From Xanthomonas hortorum pv. cynarae (GTDB taxonomy: Bacteria; Pseudomonadota; Gammaproteobacteria; Xanthomonadales; Xanthomonadaceae): a DNA stretch of 64,000 nucleotides. The position numbers were made by a program, and so were the translations under genes. This document shows positions 10,023 through 20,340 of this stretch, in pieces. Positions within the stretch are counted from its first letter, which is position 1, and each line of letters opens with the position of its first letter. The notes beneath the pieces are model-generated. The model saw only the letters and a program-made list of their open reading frames with translations, was not told the origin of the DNA and searched no databases. The stretch spans positions 164,017 through 228,016 of the forward strand of contig NZ_MDFM01000002.1 of NCBI RefSeq assembly GCF_002939985.1, given 5' to 3'.

Positions 10023-13000
10023 ATGAAGGAGCGTGGCGTGCGTCAGTGGTTCGGTCTTGGCCTGATGGGCTGTCTGTCGATCGCGGCCGCTGCCGCGCTG
10101 GCCCACGATCCCGCCGAGCACCTGCCGCTACCGTGGCTGGCCGATGCTGCAGGTACAGCCGCGGCGCCCAGCGTGCCGCGCCCGCAGCAGGCGCCGGGAC
10201 AGACGCTGCCGTTGCAGGCCACGCGCCGCATCGCCTTCGAGACCGATGAAGGCACCTGGATGGGGCTGGACGTGTCGCCGCGCGATGGCCGGCTGGTGTT
10301 CGACCTGCTCGGCGATCTGTACACGCTGGACGCCGACGGCGGCCGGGCCAAGGCGATCAGCCGCGGCTTGGGCTTCGACAGCCAGCCGACGTTTTCGCCG
10401 GACGGGCGGTGGATCGCCTTCGTCAGCGACCGCAGCGGTGCGGAAAATCTGTGGCGCATGCGGCCCGATGGGCGCGATGCGCAGCAGCTCACGTTCGGCG
10501 ACGACGATACCGTGTTGGTGTCGCCGGCCTGGGCGCCCGACGGCAGCGCCCTGTACGCCAGCCGCTTCCGCTGGTCGGTCAACGATTACGAGCTGTGGCG
10601 TTACGGACTGGATTGCAGCGAACGTCTGGTCGCACCGGTCCGCGCGGAGGGCGCCGGCAGCGAGCAGAGCACGCTGGGCGCGGTGGTGTCGCCAGATGGC
10701 AGGCAGCTCTATGCTGCGCGGCGCAGCGGTGACAAGGACAGTGCCGAGCTGGAGCTGTGGTCGATCGTGCGACGCGATCTGGCGACCGGCAAGGAAGAGA
10801 CGATCTTGCCGGTGCCCGGCGTTCCGGGGCGCCGGCCGTTTCCCGGTACCTATTTCAGCCCGCGGCTCTCGCCGGACGGCAAGCAGCTGGCCTATGCCAC
10901 CCGCCAGCAGGGCCAGACCGGTCTGCGCCTGCGCACGCTCGCCACCGGCGAGGACCGCTGGATTGCCTTCCCGATCGCGCACGACCAGAGCCAGGCGCAG
11001 AGCTGGCAGGATCTGGTGCCGCGCTATGCCTTCAGTCGCGACGGGCGTGCGCTGCTGCTGAGCCGCAACGGCCGCTTCGAGCGCATCGCGCTGGATCGTG
11101 AGGCCCCGCGCGCGATTCCGTTTATCGCGTCGGTCGACCTGGAGCTGGGGCCACTGACTGGCGCCGACATCCGTCAGGACACCGGCCCGGTACAGGCGCG
11201 TCTGATCCAGGATCCTGCAGTGTCGCCGGACGGCACGCGGGTGGCGTTCTCCGCGTTGGGCGCGCTCTATCTGATGGACATGGAAGATGGCGCGCTGCCG
11301 AAGCGGCTGCCCACCGGCGATGTGCCGGCCTTCCATCCCAGCTGGGCGCCGGATGGCAAGGCGCTGACCTACGTCACCTGGGAAGGCGGCGAGGGTGGCC
11401 AGGTCTGGGCACTGGCGCCCGGCGCCGCCGCGCCGCGCCAGCTCAGCCACGGGCCCGGCGCGTACTACACCCATCCGGTGTTCACGCCTGATGGGCGCGA
11501 CGTGCTGGTGGTGGCCTCCGACAACGTGGCACGCATGCAGGCCTCGATGGTGTTTGGCAGCGTGCGTGAGGCGCAGCTGCAACGGCTGTCGGCGCAGGGC
11601 GGCCAGGCCAGGATCCTCCATCGCGGGACGTTGGGCGGCACGCTGCACTTCGGTGCGGATGCCGATCGCGTCTACGCGATGGGCAGCGGCGGCCTGCTCG
11701 GCATCGATCTGCGCAGCGGCCTTGCCGATGCACCCATCGTGGTGAAGGGGCCGGGTTGGTACTTCCAGGACGGCAGCGTCCCGGTGGACGACCTGCGGAT
11801 CAGTCCCGACGGCCAGTGGTTGCTGGCCCAGGTCGCCCAGCAGCTGCATCTGCTGCCGGTGCCGAAGAAAGGAACAACGGTCGATCTGCTGGCGCCGGGC
11901 ATGCGCCATCGGCGCATCACCGACGTTGGCGCCGATTACTTTGCCTGGAGTGCGGACGGCCGCACGATGACCTGGTCGATCGGTTCCAGCGTCTACCGCC
12001 GTGCGCGCGCCGACATTGCGCTGCATGCTGCCGATGCGCCGGGCTGGGATGCAGACGTGCCAACGCCAGGGCGCAACACGCAAATGGTGCAAGTCAGGGT
12101 GGACGTCCCGCGCGATGTGGCCCACGGTACGCTGCTGCTGCGTGGCGCCACCGCGCTGACGCAGCGTGGCGATGAGGCCATTGCCGATGCCGACCTGTTG
12201 GTGCGCGATGGACGCATCCCCGCGATCGGCCCGCGCGGCAGCGTGGAAGTGCCGGCCGGCGCGCAACTGCGCGATGTCAGCGGGCGCTTCATCATTCCGG
12301 GTCTGATCGATGTGCACGACCACGTCGCCGATTTTCGCCGCGACCTGCTCGACATGCGGCCTTGGGGCCTGCGCGCGCGACTGGCTTACGGGATTACCAC
12401 CGCCTTCGATCCATCGTCGCTGAGCATCGATATGCTGGCCTATCAGGATATGGTCGATGCCGGCATGGTGGTGGGTGCGCGCGCGCCGACTACCGGCATG
12501 GCGATGTTCTCGTTCAACCGCATCGCCTCGCTGGATGAGGCGCGCGCCTTGCTTCGCCGTTATCGCGACCACTACCGCACACGCACCGTCAAACAGTATC
12601 TGGTCGGCAATCGCCGCCAGCGTCAGTGGCTGGTGCAGGCGGCGCACGAGCTGGGCATGCGCCCCACCAGCGAGGGCTCGTTGGCGCTGAAACTCGATCT
12701 CAATCAGGTCATGGACGGCTATGCCGGGCACGAACACGCACTGCCAACACCGCTGTACCGCGACGTGATCGAGCTGATGGCACGCAGTGGCACAAGCTAC
12801 GACGCAACGCTGATGATCGCCAACGGTGGCCCTGCGGCGCAGAACAACTACGTCATTCGCGATCGGCCGCTGGGCGATGCCACGTTCCGCGTAACGCGGC
12901 CGTACGAGGTGGCCATGCAGCAGGTGCAGTCGCAGCGCTGGATCGATCCGTCGCTGATGCTTTATCCGCGTATCGCCGGCGACGTGGCGCGTATCCAGCG

Positions 13001-13355
13001 TGCGGGCGGGCTGGTGGCGATGGGCTCGCATGGCGAGATCGCCGGACCCGGTCTGCACTGGGAAATGCAGGCGCATGTGGAGGGTGGCATGACCCCGGTC
13101 GAGGTATTGCAGGCGGCCACGCTAGGTGGTGCGCGCAGCATCGGCCGCGGTGCGGAACTGGGCAGCCTGGAGGCGGGCAAGCTGGCCGATCTGGTGATCC
13201 TGCAGGCCGACCCGCGCCTGGATATCCGCAACGCGCAAAAGATCGACGCGGTGATGCTGGGCGGCCGTTTGCGCAAGGTGCCGACGCTGGATGAACTCTG
13301 GCCTCGAGAAAGCAGAATTCCCGCGCTCTGGCATCACGGCGACGCATTGCACTAG
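10023..13355 (+). CDS. Exported amidohydrolase with N-terminal TolB/PD40 beta-propeller
   Basis: The protein has 1110 residues from the ATG at 10023, with GAGGG about 10 bases upstream. A signal peptide ends near LSIAAAAALA. Residues from about 70 to 680 hold repeated PD40/TolB blades, recognisable as FSPDGRWIAFVSDRSG, LSPDGKQLAYATRQQG, VSPDGTRVAFSALG and similar. The C-terminal part is an amidohydrolase-superfamily domain. Its metal motif is DVHDHV (about residues 764-769), and later motifs are GSHGEIAGPG and a closing GSLEAGKLADLVIL. It probably acts in the periplasm on a cyclic or amide bond. The substrate cannot be told from sequence. Its position behind a TonB-dependent receptor suggests that it processes an imported compound. 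Propeller-amidohydrolase proteins of this type are known but poorly characterised. Confidence 0.88.
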   Translation: MKERGVRQWFGLGLMGCLSIAAAAALAHDPAEHLPLPWLADAAGTAAAPSVPRPQQAPGQTLPLQATRRIAFETDEGTWMGLDVSPRDGRLVFDLLGDLYTLDADGGRAKAISRGLGFDSQPTFSPDGRWIAFVSDRSGAENLWRMRPDGRDAQQLTFGDDDTVLVSPAWAPDGSALYASRFRWSVNDYELWRYGLDCSERLVAPVRAEGAGSEQSTLGAVVSPDGRQLYAARRSGDKDSAELELWSIVRRDLATGKEETILPVPGVPGRRPFPGTYFSPRLSPDGKQLAYATRQQGQTGLRLRTLATGEDRWIAFPIAHDQSQAQSWQDLVPRYAFSRDGRALLLSRNGRFERIALDREAPRAIPFIASVDLELGPLTGADIRQDTGPVQARLIQDPAVSPDGTRVAFSALGALYLMDMEDGALPKRLPTGDVPAFHPSWAPDGKALTYVTWEGGEGGQVWALAPGAAAPRQLSHGPGAYYTHPVFTPDGRDVLVVASDNVARMQASMVFGSVREAQLQRLSAQGGQARILHRGTLGGTLHFGADADRVYAMGSGGLLGIDLRSGLADAPIVVKGPGWYFQDGSVPVDDLRISPDGQWLLAQVAQQLHLLPVPKKGTTVDLLAPGMRHRRITDVGADYFAWSADGRTMTWSIGSSVYRRARADIALHAADAPGWDADVPTPGRNTQMVQVRVDVPRDVAHGTLLLRGATALTQRGDEAIADADLLVRDGRIPAIGPRGSVEVPAGAQLRDVSGRFIIPGLIDVHDHVADFRRDLLDMRPWGLRARLAYGITTAFDPSSLSIDMLAYQDMVDAGMVVGARAPTTGMAMFSFNRIASLDEARALLRRYRDHYRTRTVKQYLVGNRRQRQWLVQAAHELGMRPTSEGSLALKLDLNQVMDGYAGHEHALPTPLYRDVIELMARSGTSYDATLMIANGGPAAQNNYVIRDRPLGDATFRVTRPYEVAMQQVQSQRWIDPSLMLYPRIAGDVARIQRAGGLVAMGSHGEIAGPGLHWEMQAHVEGGMTPVEVLQAATLGGARSIGRGAELGSLEAGKLADLVILQADPRLDIRNAQKIDAVMLGGRLRKVPTLDELWPRESRIPALWHHGDALH

Positions 13356-13557
13356 GTTTAGCTTGGCAGGCCAACTATTTCTGGCCGGGGGAATCCCACG
13401 ATGGCGTTGCCAATCTCTGCGGTGAGAGTCGGCCGGACGCTGCTGTAGAAGTGGCCTTGTTGGTGCCTGCTTCGCGGATCACCGTGTCGAAAAGGGATGA
13501 AAAAAACTGTGCACCGATTGCCGTGCTTGTTGGCATCTGACGCGTGCGATTGCTCGC

Positions 13558-15042
13558 TCATGCCGACGTCCGATCCCGCCCATTCTGTTTGGCGCGATAC
13601 AGCGCCGAATCGGCGTCGTGCACGAACGCATCCGGGGTGCGCGGCGCTTCGCCCGGTTCGAACGTCGCCGCGCCCACGCTCACGGTGACGTGCGCGCTGG
13701 TGGGGCTGGACAGGTGCATCAGGCCGAGCCCGGCGACCGCGCTGCGCACGGCATCGGCCAAGCGCAGCGCGCCGGCAGCGTCGGTATGCGGCAGGATCAT
13801 GCCGAACTCTTCGCCGCCATAGCGCGCGGCAACGTCGTCGCTGCGCCGCGAACACTCGGCGATCGCACGCGCAATCAAACGCAGGCAGGCATCGCCGTTC
13901 ACATGACCATAGGTGTCGTTGTAGAGCTTGAAATGGTCCACATCGATCATCAGCACCGACAACGGCGCCTGCAGACGCACCGCGTCCTGCAGCGCGCGCG
14001 ACAGCCGGTAGTCGAATGCACGCCGGTTTGCGATGCCGGTCAGCGCGTCCACCCAGGCTTCGGAGCTGAGTTTGGCTTCGTTGCGATGCATGCGGCGCAA
14101 TTGCAGATCCAGCCAGAGGCCGACCGCCAGCAACAGTGCAAACCCCAGCATGGCGATCACGATCCGCTGGCGTGCGGATTGCCGCCAGGTTGCCAATGCA
14201 TCGTCCACCGACACACCGGTCAGCACGGTCAACGGATACGGGCGTGCGGGAGCGAAGCTGGAAATGCGCTTCACACCGTCGATCGGTGAGCGATAGGTCG
14301 CAGTGCCGTGTTTGTGCGCGCGGATGTTGACGTAGATCGCGGTGCCGGCGATCGAGGTGCCGATCACGCCCTGTTTGTCGGGCCGGCGTACCAGCACGAT
14401 GCCATCGTCGTTGATGATGCCGATCGTGCCATTGGGGCCCACTTCGAAAGTGCTGTAGTAGTTCTGGAAATACTTCAGTTGCAGCGTGACCAACACCACC
14501 CCTGCAAACTCGCCACCGGGCGTGTTGAGTCGCCGGCTCAGGGTAATCACCCAGCTGCCATCGGAACGGCTTTGGACGGGCGGGCCGACCAGCGACAAGG
14601 CATCGCGATGATCGCGGTGATATTTGAAGTAGGCGCGGTCGGCATTGTTCTGCTTTCTAGGTGCGCTGTTCAACGACGAACTCACCCAACTGCCATCTGC
14701 GGCGTAGATGAAAATGCCATGCAGCCGATCCGAGCGGCGTGCCTCGCGCACCAGAAATCCATGCATCGCTGATCGCGCGGCTGCCGAGGCCTGATCGTGT
14801 TCTACCCGCGCAACCAGACCCGACAACACCGCATCGGCGATCGCCATGGTGTCGCCGGCATGTTGCGCAAGCGAGTTGGCCAGATTCAAGGACTGCGCTT
14901 CGGCGGTGCGCAACGCGGTGGCGCGTTCCTCGTGGATCGACCAGTACTCCGAACCCAGCAGTAGCAGCCATGAGGCGATCAGCACGAAATGCAGCGCAAT
15001 GCGCTGTGCACGTTGTCGCCGCTGCTTGCTGACTGATGTCAC
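13558..15042 (-). CDS. Membrane diguanylate cyclase with periplasmic Cache-type sensor
   Basis: The protein has 494 residues if it starts at the GTG at 15042; an ATG at 15123 would add 27 residues. A first membrane helix (IALHFVLIASWLLLLGSEYW) is followed by a periplasmic region of about 240 residues resembling dCache (ADRAYFKYHR, ISRRLNTPGGEFAGVVLV-like segments). A second helix (IVIAMLGFALLLAVGLWL) and a GGDEF domain follow. The active-site motif is intact, GGEEF. The product-inhibition site RSDD lies five residues before it, so it should make c-di-GMP with feedback control. Another c-di-GMP protein, a REC-EAL regulator, lies in the chemotaxis operon of this window. Confidence 0.88.
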   Translation of the reverse strand: MTSVSKQRRQRAQRIALHFVLIASWLLLLGSEYWSIHEERATALRTAEAQSLNLANSLAQHAGDTMAIADAVLSGLVARVEHDQASAAARSAMHGFLVREARRSDRLHGIFIYAADGSWVSSSLNSAPRKQNNADRAYFKYHRDHRDALSLVGPPVQSRSDGSWVITLSRRLNTPGGEFAGVVLVTLQLKYFQNYYSTFEVGPNGTIGIINDDGIVLVRRPDKQGVIGTSIAGTAIYVNIRAHKHGTATYRSPIDGVKRISSFAPARPYPLTVLTGVSVDDALATWRQSARQRIVIAMLGFALLLAVGLWLDLQLRRMHRNEAKLSSEAWVDALTGIANRRAFDYRLSRALQDAVRLQAPLSVLMIDVDHFKLYNDTYGHVNGDACLRLIARAIAECSRRSDDVAARYGGEEFGMILPHTDAAGALRLADAVRSAVAGLGLMHLSSPTSAHVTVSVGAATFEPGEAPRTPDAFVHDADSALYRAKQNGRDRTSA

Positions 15043-15490
15043 GGTGGCTACCTGTCTGGACACCAAGACCCTGCAATGGGTGTGCCAGCGTACGCGTCGC
15101 CCTGGACCGCAGCTGTACGGCATTCAAGAGCACTGCACCAATCTGTGATTGTCACCGCATGTGCTCGGCAGCCATCATTTGATCGACCACGATTGCACTG
15201 TCCGGCTTGCTTGCGAGCGACCAGGCGTGTGGTTGGATGACGAGAAACACGCCTCGCGCGCGTATGCGAACACGTCGTGAAATCCCTGGCCGCAATGATG
15301 AGCGAGGTTCATAGGCGCATGCACCCCATGTCGCCAATGTGCGCATAGACCGGCACTAAACTCGGTCCATCCCTGTGTTTAACCTCCGTGTTCAAGCCCG
15401 CGCCGATGGCACTTACTCACGCGCTTGTGACCGGCCACGCTTCACATTGTTTAAGAACTGAATAAGCCAGCATTGTTGGAGATGCCAGCC
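15043..15490. other. Intergenic region before the aldehyde oxidoreductase operon
   Basis: About 450 bp lie between the divergent GGDEF gene and the iron-sulfur subunit gene. I see no coding capacity. The last 60 bp are more AT-rich and probably hold the oxidoreductase promoter. I could not assign a clear operator. Confidence 0.5.
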
Positions 15491-16141
15491 ATGAGAGACA
15501 TCAAGATGACCCGTCGCGAGGTACTGATCGCTGGCACGGCGTCGGCAGCCAGCGTTGCCGCAACTCAGTCGATGGCGGCGACTGCCGCCAATGCGATGTC
15601 GCAGCGTCAAGCGGTGGAACCGGCCAATGCGTCTAGCCAGGTTGCGTTCGAGGTCAACGGCAAGCCGGTGACATTGACGTTGGATAATCGCACCACGTTG
15701 CTGGACGCCTTGCGCGAGCACTTGCACCTGACCGGCACCAAGAAGGGCTGCGATCACGGCCAGTGCGGTGCGTGTACGGTCATCGTCGGTGGGCAGCGCA
15801 TGAACTCCTGCCTGTCGCTGGCCGTCATGCATCTGGGCGGCAAGATCACCACCATCGAAGGACTGGGCACGCCCGACAAGCTGCATCCGATGCAGGCCGC
15901 GTTCGTCAAGCACGATGGCTATCAATGCGGCTACTGCACGCCGGGCCAGATCTGTTCGGCGGTGGCAGTGCTGGATGAAGTCAAGCGCGGCATTCCCAGC
16001 CACGTCACTGAAGATCTCACCGGCAAGACCAGGTTCACCACTCCCGAACTGCAGGAACGCATGAGCGGCAATATCTGCCGCTGCGGCGCGTACTCCAACA
16101 TTGTCGACGCGATCAATGATGTCGCCGGAGACCGCGCATGA
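15491..16141 (+). CDS. paoA: Periplasmic aldehyde oxidoreductase, [2Fe-2S] subunit (PaoA-like)
   Basis: The protein has 216 residues. The ATG at 15491 is chosen because a GGAG lies 9 bases upstream and because the protein then begins with a twin-arginine signal: TRREVLIAG (residues 7-15), then an alanine-rich stretch. Two [2Fe-2S] sites are complete. The plant-type site is [11 protein letters not shown] with Cys87, Cys92, Cys95 and Cys107. The second site is [10 protein letters not shown] (from Cys146) with CRCG (Cys197 and Cys199). The subunit carries electrons from the molybdenum centre to the FAD subunit. The Tat signal should carry the folded PaoABC complex to the periplasm. Its stop overlaps the next start as ATGA. 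Confidence 0.92.
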   Translation: MRDIKMTRREVLIAGTASAASVAATQSMAATAANAMSQRQAVEPANASSQVAFEVNGKPVTLTLDNRTTLLDALREHLHLTGTKKGCDHGQCGACTVIVGGQRMNSCLSLAVMHLGGKITTIEGLGTPDKLHPMQAAFVKHDGYQCGYCTPGQICSAVAVLDEVKRGIPSHVTEDLTGKTRFTTPELQERMSGNICRCGAYSNIVDAINDVAGDRA

Positions 16142-17088
16142 AGGCCTTTAGCTACGAGCGCGCCACTTCGCCAGCCGATGCAGCAGCCAAGGCTGCGCGT
16201 CAGCCGGGTGCCAAGTTCATCGCAGGCGGTACGAACCTGCTTGATCTGATGAAGCTGCAGATCGAAACCCCCTCGCACCTGATCGATGTCAATGGCCTGA
16301 GCCTGGACACGATCGACGCTACGCCGGAGGGTGGCCTGCGGATCGGCGCATTGGTACGCAATACCGATCTGGCCGCAGATGCGCGCGTGCGCCGCGATTA
16401 CGCGCTGTTGTCGCGTGCCTTGCTGGCAGGCGCTTCGGGGCAGTTGCGCAACCGTGCGACCACTGCCGGCAATCTGCTGCAGCGTACCCGCTGCCCGTAT
16501 TTTTACGACACCAATCAGCCGTGTAACAAGCGCCTGCCTGGCAGCGGCTGCGCGGCGATCGGCGGTTTCAACCGTCAGCTTGCAGTGATCGGTGTCAGCG
16601 AAGACTGCATCGCCACCCATCCAAGCGACATGGCGATTGCGATGCGCGTGCTGGATGCGGTGGTGGAAGCAGTACGCCCCGATGGGCAGACGCGTGCCGT
16701 GCCGTTGTCCGAGTTCTATCGCGCGCCCGGCAAGACACCGCATCTGGAAACCGTGCTGGAACGCGGCGAGCTGATCACCGCGGTGAGCTTGCCCAAGCCG
16801 ATTGGCGGGACGCATGTCTATCGCAAGGTGCGCGACCGCGCGTCGTATGCGTTTGCATTGGTGTCGGTTGCAGCAGTCGTGCAGCGCGACGGCAGCGCAC
16901 GTGTGGGTGTGGGTGGCGTTGCGCATAAACCGTGGCGCAGCGAAGCCGCCGAAGCGCAGTCGCGCCAAGGTGCGCGTGCCATCGCCTCTGTGCTGCTCGA
17001 TGGCGCACAGCCGACCGAACACAATGCATTCAAGCTGCCGCTGGTGGAGCGCACCTTGACCGCGATCCTGGCCGACACGAGGGCCTGA
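16138..17088 (+). CDS. paoB: Aldehyde oxidoreductase, FAD-binding subunit (PaoB-like)
   Basis: The protein has 316 residues. The FAD-binding signature [11 protein letters not shown] lies near the N-terminus, and [19 protein letters not shown] further on. The insertion [20 protein letters not shown] supplies cysteines for the extra [4Fe-4S] cluster known from PaoB-type subunits. It passes electrons from the PaoA iron-sulfur centres to the final acceptor. It has no signal peptide, which fits export in complex with the Tat-signal subunit PaoA. It overlaps paoA by 4 bases and is one base from paoC. Confidence 0.92.
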   Translation: MKAFSYERATSPADAAAKAARQPGAKFIAGGTNLLDLMKLQIETPSHLIDVNGLSLDTIDATPEGGLRIGALVRNTDLAADARVRRDYALLSRALLAGASGQLRNRATTAGNLLQRTRCPYFYDTNQPCNKRLPGSGCAAIGGFNRQLAVIGVSEDCIATHPSDMAIAMRVLDAVVEAVRPDGQTRAVPLSEFYRAPGKTPHLETVLERGELITAVSLPKPIGGTHVYRKVRDRASYAFALVSVAAVVQRDGSARVGVGGVAHKPWRSEAAEAQSRQGARAIASVLLDGAQPTEHNAFKLPLVERTLTAILADTRA

Positions 17089-17089
17089 T

Positions 17090-19297
17090 ATGAAATTCGA
17101 CACTCCCGCCGGTACCAATCCCATCGATCAACTCAAGGTCGTCGGCAAGCCTGTCGATCGCATCGATGGTCCGCTCAAAACCACCGGCCAGGCGCCGTAT
17201 GCGTACGAACACCACGACCTGCCTGCTCGCGCGGCCTACGGCCATGTCATCGGTGCAGGCATCTCCAAAGGCACCATCCGCAGTATCGATCTGAGCGCTG
17301 CACGCAATGCGCCTGGCGTGCTCGGGATTGTCACTGCGCAGAACGCCGGCAAGCTGCAAAAGGGCTCGCGCAATACCGCAAAACTGCTGAGTGGCCCCGA
17401 GATCCAGCACTACCATCAGGCGATCGCCGTGGTGGTCGCTGAGACGTTCGAACAGGCGCGTGCGGCGGGTCAGCTGATCAAGGTCGATTACGGTCGCCAT
17501 GTTGGCGCCTACGATCTGGAAAAGGTACGTGATAGCGCCAAGGTCACCAAGGAAGACGACGCGCCGAATAGCGCGGTCGGCAATTTCGATGGCGCCTTCG
17601 CCGCCGCACCGGTGCAGTTGGACGCCCAATACACTACGCCCGACCATGCGCACGCGATGATGGAGCCGCACGCATCGACCGCGATGTGGGAAGGCGACAG
17701 GCTCAGCGTCTGGACCTCCAATCAGATGATCGATTGGGGCGCTGGCGATCTGGCGAAAACGCTTGGGATTCCGCGCGAAAACGTCCGCTTGATGTCGCCG
17801 TATATCGGTGGTGGCTTCGGTGGAAAATTGTTCCTGCGCGCCGATGCGGTGCTGGCCTCGTTGGCTGCACGCCAGGTGGGGCGCCCGGTCAAGGTGATGT
17901 TGCCGCGGCCGCTGATCTTCAACAACACCACGCATCGCCCGGCCACCCTGCAGCACATCCGTATCGGTGCGCAGCGCGATGGCAAGATCACCGCGATTGC
18001 ACATGAAAGCTGGTCCGGCGATTTGCCTGAGGGCGGTGCCGAGAACGCCGCTGCGCAGACCCAGTTGCTGTACGCCGGTGCCAATCGCCTGATCGCCACG
18101 CGTCTGGCCGTGCTGGATCTGCCGGAAGGCAACGCCATGCGTGCGCCCGGCGAAGCACCGGGCTTGATGGCGCTGGAAGTGGCCATGGACGAAATGGCCG
18201 AAAAGCTCGACATGGATCCGGTCAGGTTCCGCATCGTCAACGACACCCAGGTGGATCCGGAAAATCCGCGGCGTCCTTTCTCGCAGCGGCAGTTGGTCAA
18301 GTGTCTGGAAGACGGCGCCAAGCGTTTCGAGTGGTCCAAGCGCAAGGCCAAGCCGGCCAGCACCCGTGATGGTCGCTGGTTGGTTGGCATGGGTGTGGCA
18401 GCGGCGTTCCGTAATTCACCGGCAATGACCTCCGGCGCGCGCATGCGCCTGGAGCAGGGCGGGCGCGTGGTGGTGGAAACCGACATGACCGATATCGGCA
18501 CCGGCTCCTACACCATCATTGCGCAGACCGCTGCGGAAATGATGGGCGTACCGCTGGATTGGGTGGATGTGCGACTGGGTGATTCCAGCTTCCCGGCATC
18601 GGCCGGCTCCGGCGGTCAGTGGGGCGCCAATAGCTCGACGGCCGGCGTGTATGCAGCGTCGGTGAAGCTGCGCGAAGCCGTTGCCAAGCAACTCGGTCTG
18701 GACCCGGCCAAGGCCGAATTCGCCGACAGCCATGTACGCGCAGGCGGCAAGCGGATCGCGCTGGGTGATGCGGCGGCCAACGGTGCGTTGGTGGTGGAAG
18801 ACAAGATCGAGTTCGGTGATTTGTCCAAGACGCATCAGCTCTCCACGTTCGGCGCGCACTTTGTCGAAGTCGGCGTGGATATCGCCACTGCAGAGGTGCG
18901 CATCCGGCGCATGCTCGCGGTGTGCGCCGCCGGACGCATTCTCAACCCCAAATCCGCACGCAGCCAGGTGATCGGCGGCATGACCATGGGCGCAGGTGCC
19001 GCCTTGATGGAAGAGCTGGCGGTCGACAAGCGATTGGGCTTTTTCGTCAATCACGACCTGGCCGGTTACGAAGTGCCGGTGCATGCGGACATCCCGCATC
19101 AGGAAGTGATTTTTCTCGAAGAAAGCGACCCGATGTCCTCGCCGATGAAGGCCAAGGGCGTGGGCGAGTTGGGCATTTGTGGCGTCGCTGCGGCCATCGC
19201 TAATGCGGTCTACAACGCCACCGGCGTGCGCGTGCGCGATTATCCGGTCACGCTCGACAAGCTGCTGCCGCACATGCCCGAGTTGCTGCGCGCGTGA
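17090..19297 (+). CDS. paoC: Aldehyde oxidoreductase, molybdopterin-binding subunit (PaoC-like)
   Basis: The protein has 735 residues, the usual length for PaoC. It belongs to the xanthine oxidase family. Recognisable parts are the GRPLKTTGQAPYAYEH-like opening, IGGGFGGK (the molybdopterin contact loop), RAPGEAPG, GSGGQWGANSSTAGVY and the KGVGELGI loop near the C-terminus, whose glutamate is the catalytic base. It oxidises aldehydes, often aromatic, to carboxylic acids at the Mo centre. Its stop overlaps the GTG of the chaperone gene, which fits co-translation of enzyme and maturation factor. Confidence 0.92.
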   Translation: MKFDTPAGTNPIDQLKVVGKPVDRIDGPLKTTGQAPYAYEHHDLPARAAYGHVIGAGISKGTIRSIDLSAARNAPGVLGIVTAQNAGKLQKGSRNTAKLLSGPEIQHYHQAIAVVVAETFEQARAAGQLIKVDYGRHVGAYDLEKVRDSAKVTKEDDAPNSAVGNFDGAFAAAPVQLDAQYTTPDHAHAMMEPHASTAMWEGDRLSVWTSNQMIDWGAGDLAKTLGIPRENVRLMSPYIGGGFGGKLFLRADAVLASLAARQVGRPVKVMLPRPLIFNNTTHRPATLQHIRIGAQRDGKITAIAHESWSGDLPEGGAENAAAQTQLLYAGANRLIATRLAVLDLPEGNAMRAPGEAPGLMALEVAMDEMAEKLDMDPVRFRIVNDTQVDPENPRRPFSQRQLVKCLEDGAKRFEWSKRKAKPASTRDGRWLVGMGVAAAFRNSPAMTSGARMRLEQGGRVVVETDMTDIGTGSYTIIAQTAAEMMGVPLDWVDVRLGDSSFPASAGSGGQWGANSSTAGVYAASVKLREAVAKQLGLDPAKAEFADSHVRAGGKRIALGDAAANGALVVEDKIEFGDLSKTHQLSTFGAHFVEVGVDIATAEVRIRRMLAVCAAGRILNPKSARSQVIGGMTMGAGAALMEELAVDKRLGFFVNHDLAGYEVPVHADIPHQEVIFLEESDPMSSPMKAKGVGELGICGVAAAIANAVYNATGVRVRDYPVTLDKLLPHMPELLRA

Positions 19298-20340
19298 GTG
19301 CGTTGGTGGCCCCGGTCGCGCATGCGCCGCCGGCCGAGCCGGCATGGCCGGCATGGCCGAGCTATGCGTTGCACGACGATTTGCTGCCTACGCTCACCGC
19401 CTGGCATCGGGCAGGGCAGCGCGTGGCGATCGCCACGCTGATCGATGTGCAAGGCTCGTCGCCGCGTCCGTTGGGCAGCGAGATGGCGATCAGCGCAGAC
19501 GGCCGGGTGGCCGGTTATGTCTCCGGCGGGTGCGTGGAAGCGGCGGTGGCGCACGAAGCCATCGCGGCACTGTGCGACGGCCAGCCGCGTTGGCTCGATT
19601 ACGGCGAGGGCAGCGAGGTGCTCGACATCCAGCTCAGCTGCGGCGGACGCATCGGCGTGCTGGTCTGGCCGGTGCCGGATCTGGGCGAGCATCTGGCGCG
19701 CTGGCGCAATGCGCGCCAGCATCGCCGCGCGTTCCACGTCGCGCTGGATCGAGAGTCCGGCGCAGTGCGCTACCCGGCGAATACGCAGGATGCGCGTGCC
19801 AGCGAATTCCTGCGCACGCATCGGCCGCCATTGCGATTGATATTGGTCGGCGCCGATCCTGCGCTGCTGGTGCTGGTGACCCTGGCCAGCCAGATGGGCA
19901 TCGAGCTGCGCGTGCTGCGACCGCATGGCCCCAGCGAACCACCGCCTGGCCTGGCCCCGGAACACTACGATCGCCGTGCGTTGAGCGAGGCGTTGCAGGA
20001 TCTGGTGCTGGATGCAGACAGCGCGTTGTACAGCCTGGCCCACGACAGCGATATCGATCTGCAGGTCGCGCATCGTGGGCTCGCATCCAATGTTGCCTGT
20101 ATCGGCATTCTGGGTAGCTGGCACAAACGCGAAGCGCGTCTGCAGGCACTGCGTGCGCTCGGCCACGACGATGCAGCGTTGGCGCGTGTACGACTACCCG
20201 CCGGCTGGCGGATGGGGCGCTCGTCGCCGCACACTATCGCGCTCGGCATCGTCGCCGAAGCCACTCAGGCAGTGGCCGATCTGCAAGCGGCCGCAGTAAG
20301 TGACGCGACGGCTCGCGGTATTGATGCGCGTGTTGCGTAA
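19294..20340 (+). CDS. paoD: XdhC/PaoD-type molybdenum cofactor insertion chaperone
   Basis: The protein has 348 residues. The N-terminal XdhC/CoxI domain contains GSSPRPLGSEMAI and GYVSGGCVEAAVAHEA. The C-terminal domain has a Rossmann-like beginning (LILVGADPALLVLV) and ends in the XdhC motif region SSPHTIALGIVAEATQAV. Family members bind and protect the modified molybdenum cofactor and insert it into the apo-enzyme. It starts at a GTG that overlaps the paoC stop. The order paoA-B-C-D supports the call. Confidence 0.88.
   Translation: MSALVAPVAHAPPAEPAWPAWPSYALHDDLLPTLTAWHRAGQRVAIATLIDVQGSSPRPLGSEMAISADGRVAGYVSGGCVEAAVAHEAIAALCDGQPRWLDYGEGSEVLDIQLSCGGRIGVLVWPVPDLGEHLARWRNARQHRRAFHVALDRESGAVRYPANTQDARASEFLRTHRPPLRLILVGADPALLVLVTLASQMGIELRVLRPHGPSEPPPGLAPEHYDRRALSEALQDLVLDADSALYSLAHDSDIDLQVAHRGLASNVACIGILGSWHKREARLQALRALGHDDAALARVRLPAGWRMGRSSPHTIALGIVAEATQAVADLQAAAVSDATARGIDARVA

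Noticed and set aside
10128..13076. A 982-codon open frame on the minus strand
   Set aside because: It is the antisense shadow of the propeller-amidohydrolase gene. High G+C third positions keep the opposite frame open; it has no ribosome-binding site and its composition is histidine/arginine-rich without motifs.
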